Positions 63,585-64,000 of a DNA stretch of 64,000 nucleotides are shown piece after piece; position 1 is the first letter of the stretch, and every line of letters begins with the position of its first letter. The DNA is from Crocinitomicaceae bacterium (GTDB taxonomy: Bacteria; Bacteroidota; Bacteroidia; Flavobacteriales_D; Crocinitomicaceae). A program made the translations under genes and the position numbers. The notes under the pieces are model-generated. The model had not been told where the DNA came from, searched no databases, and saw only the letters and a list, made by a program, of their open reading frames with translations. The stretch spans positions 1 to 64,000 of the forward strand of contig JAQWFQ010000002.1 in assembly GCA_029238665.1 (NCBI GenBank), given 5' to 3'.

Positions 63585-64000
63585 ATGACCGTTGTTTTCC
63601 TTGATCGTGTCCACCCTATTTTAGAAGAGCGCTTATCTGAAAATGGCTACACCTGTATTGATGCTACATCACTTAATTATGATGACTGTTTAGCTGTATT
63701 ACCTGATACCCATGGGATTGTTATTCGATCGCGATTTAAAATCGATAAAGATCTTCTCTCCCATTGTCATGCGCTTAAATTTATAGCGCGTTCTGGTGCT
63801 GGAATGGAGAACATTGACATTGATGCTTGCAAACAACGCGACATTACTCTTTACAACGCTCCTGAAGGAAATCGAAACGCTGTAGGTGAACATGCCCTTG
63901 GAATGTTATTGAGTTTATTTAACAACATTTCATTTGCTGATACTGAAGTTCGCAATGGAAAATGGGATCGTGAAGGAAATAGGGGTGTTGAGCTCGATGG
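63585..64000 (+). CDS. D-isomer-specific 2-hydroxyacid dehydrogenase, SerA-like (cut by the window edge)
   Basis: The visible 138 codons form the N-terminal substrate domain of a D-2-hydroxyacid dehydrogenase: HGIVIRSRFKIDKDLL, LKFIARSGAGMENIDIDAC and the segment leading to the NAD domain, NAPEGNRNAVGEHALGMLL. The arrangement fits D-3-phosphoglycerate dehydrogenase (first step of serine synthesis), but without the NAD domain and C-terminus a related enzyme cannot be excluded. It starts 12 bp after mgtE on the same strand. The 3' end is outside the window. Confidence 0.85.
   Translation, partial: MTVVFLDRVHPILEERLSENGYTCIDATSLNYDDCLAVLPDTHGIVIRSRFKIDKDLLSHCHALKFIARSGAGMENIDIDACKQRDITLYNAPEGNRNAVGEHALGMLLSLFNNISFADTEVRNGKWDREGNRGVELD

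Noticed and set aside
1-64000. CRISPR arrays, insertion sequences, prophage genes, tRNA or rRNA genes
   Set aside because: Reading both strands showed no regularly spaced repeats, transposase or integrase motifs, and no sequence resembling structural RNA genes; gene spacing leaves no room for large elements.

Overview
The window is a compact, AT-rich chromosomal segment of a Bacteroidota bacterium, most likely Flavobacteriales. The evidence is lineage-typical gene content: type IX secretion (T9SS) cargo proteins with type A-like and type B C-terminal ends, a fused MurF-alanine racemase, alternative complex III (actABCDEF) joined to an aa3-type oxidase, and leader regions carrying the Bacteroidota -7 promoter element TAnnTTTG rather than sigma70 boxes. 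I see no tRNA or rRNA gene, insertion sequence, CRISPR array, phage gene or replication origin. No gene-free stretch exceeds about 250 bases. Nearly everything is core metabolism, and I found no obvious new multi-gene system. The points worth a second look are regulatory or concern domain architecture.

Layout. 1-5904 (minus): a coupled trio of a Bacteroidota-specific acidic protein, an M28 peptidase and a very large secreted protein cut by the left edge. 6071-8901 (plus): thymidine kinase and MurF-Alr. 8907-10756 (minus): an LEA14-like lipoprotein and an M20 dipeptidase. 10882-13146: a T9SS type B cell-surface protein. 13203-15159 (minus): a small membrane protein, a monoheme cytochrome c and HflX. 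15266-19571 (plus): two tandem secreted amidohydrolases. 19660-20259: superoxide dismutase. 20375-24799 (minus): NifU-like protein, Mrp, hypothetical proteins, a serine hydrolase and LipB. 24959-28352: thioesterase, then a GT9 glycosyltransferase and an LTA-synthase-like protein (minus). 28559-31482 (minus): accC-accB-fabH. 31736-35192 (minus): rpmF, yceD-like (DUF177), pdxA and pepA. 36328-38223: a YgiQ radical SAM protein. 38355-41307 (minus): rplY, prs, cvpA and a YceI-like lipoprotein. 41395-43113 (plus): a small conserved protein and rseP. 43139-45095 (minus): queG and ruvB. 45173-57189 (minus): the 12-kb act-cox respiratory operon. 57442-61484 (plus): a SPOR-domain protein, rnpA, an S41 peptidase and an O-antigen-ligase-like protein. 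61577-64000 (plus): a secreted protein, mgtE and a serA-like dehydrogenase cut by the right edge.

How the genes work together. ActA-F would oxidise menaquinol and pass electrons through hemes and possibly ActE to the CuA site of CoxB and on to CoxA, which reduces oxygen; the eight genes read as one transcript ending in a strong hairpin. fabH, accB and accC start fatty acid synthesis and appear to form their own transcription unit behind a 24-bp dyad that could be an operator. Several starts were moved inward from the longest reading frame (tdk, the first amidohydrolase, the GT9 enzyme, cvpA, actA, actB, rnpA and one lipoprotein), because the longer versions begin at TTG, carry no signal peptide at the N-terminus, overlap a promoter or overlap the neighbouring gene. 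GTG starts murF-alr and yceD-like; TTG appears to start queG and ruvB.
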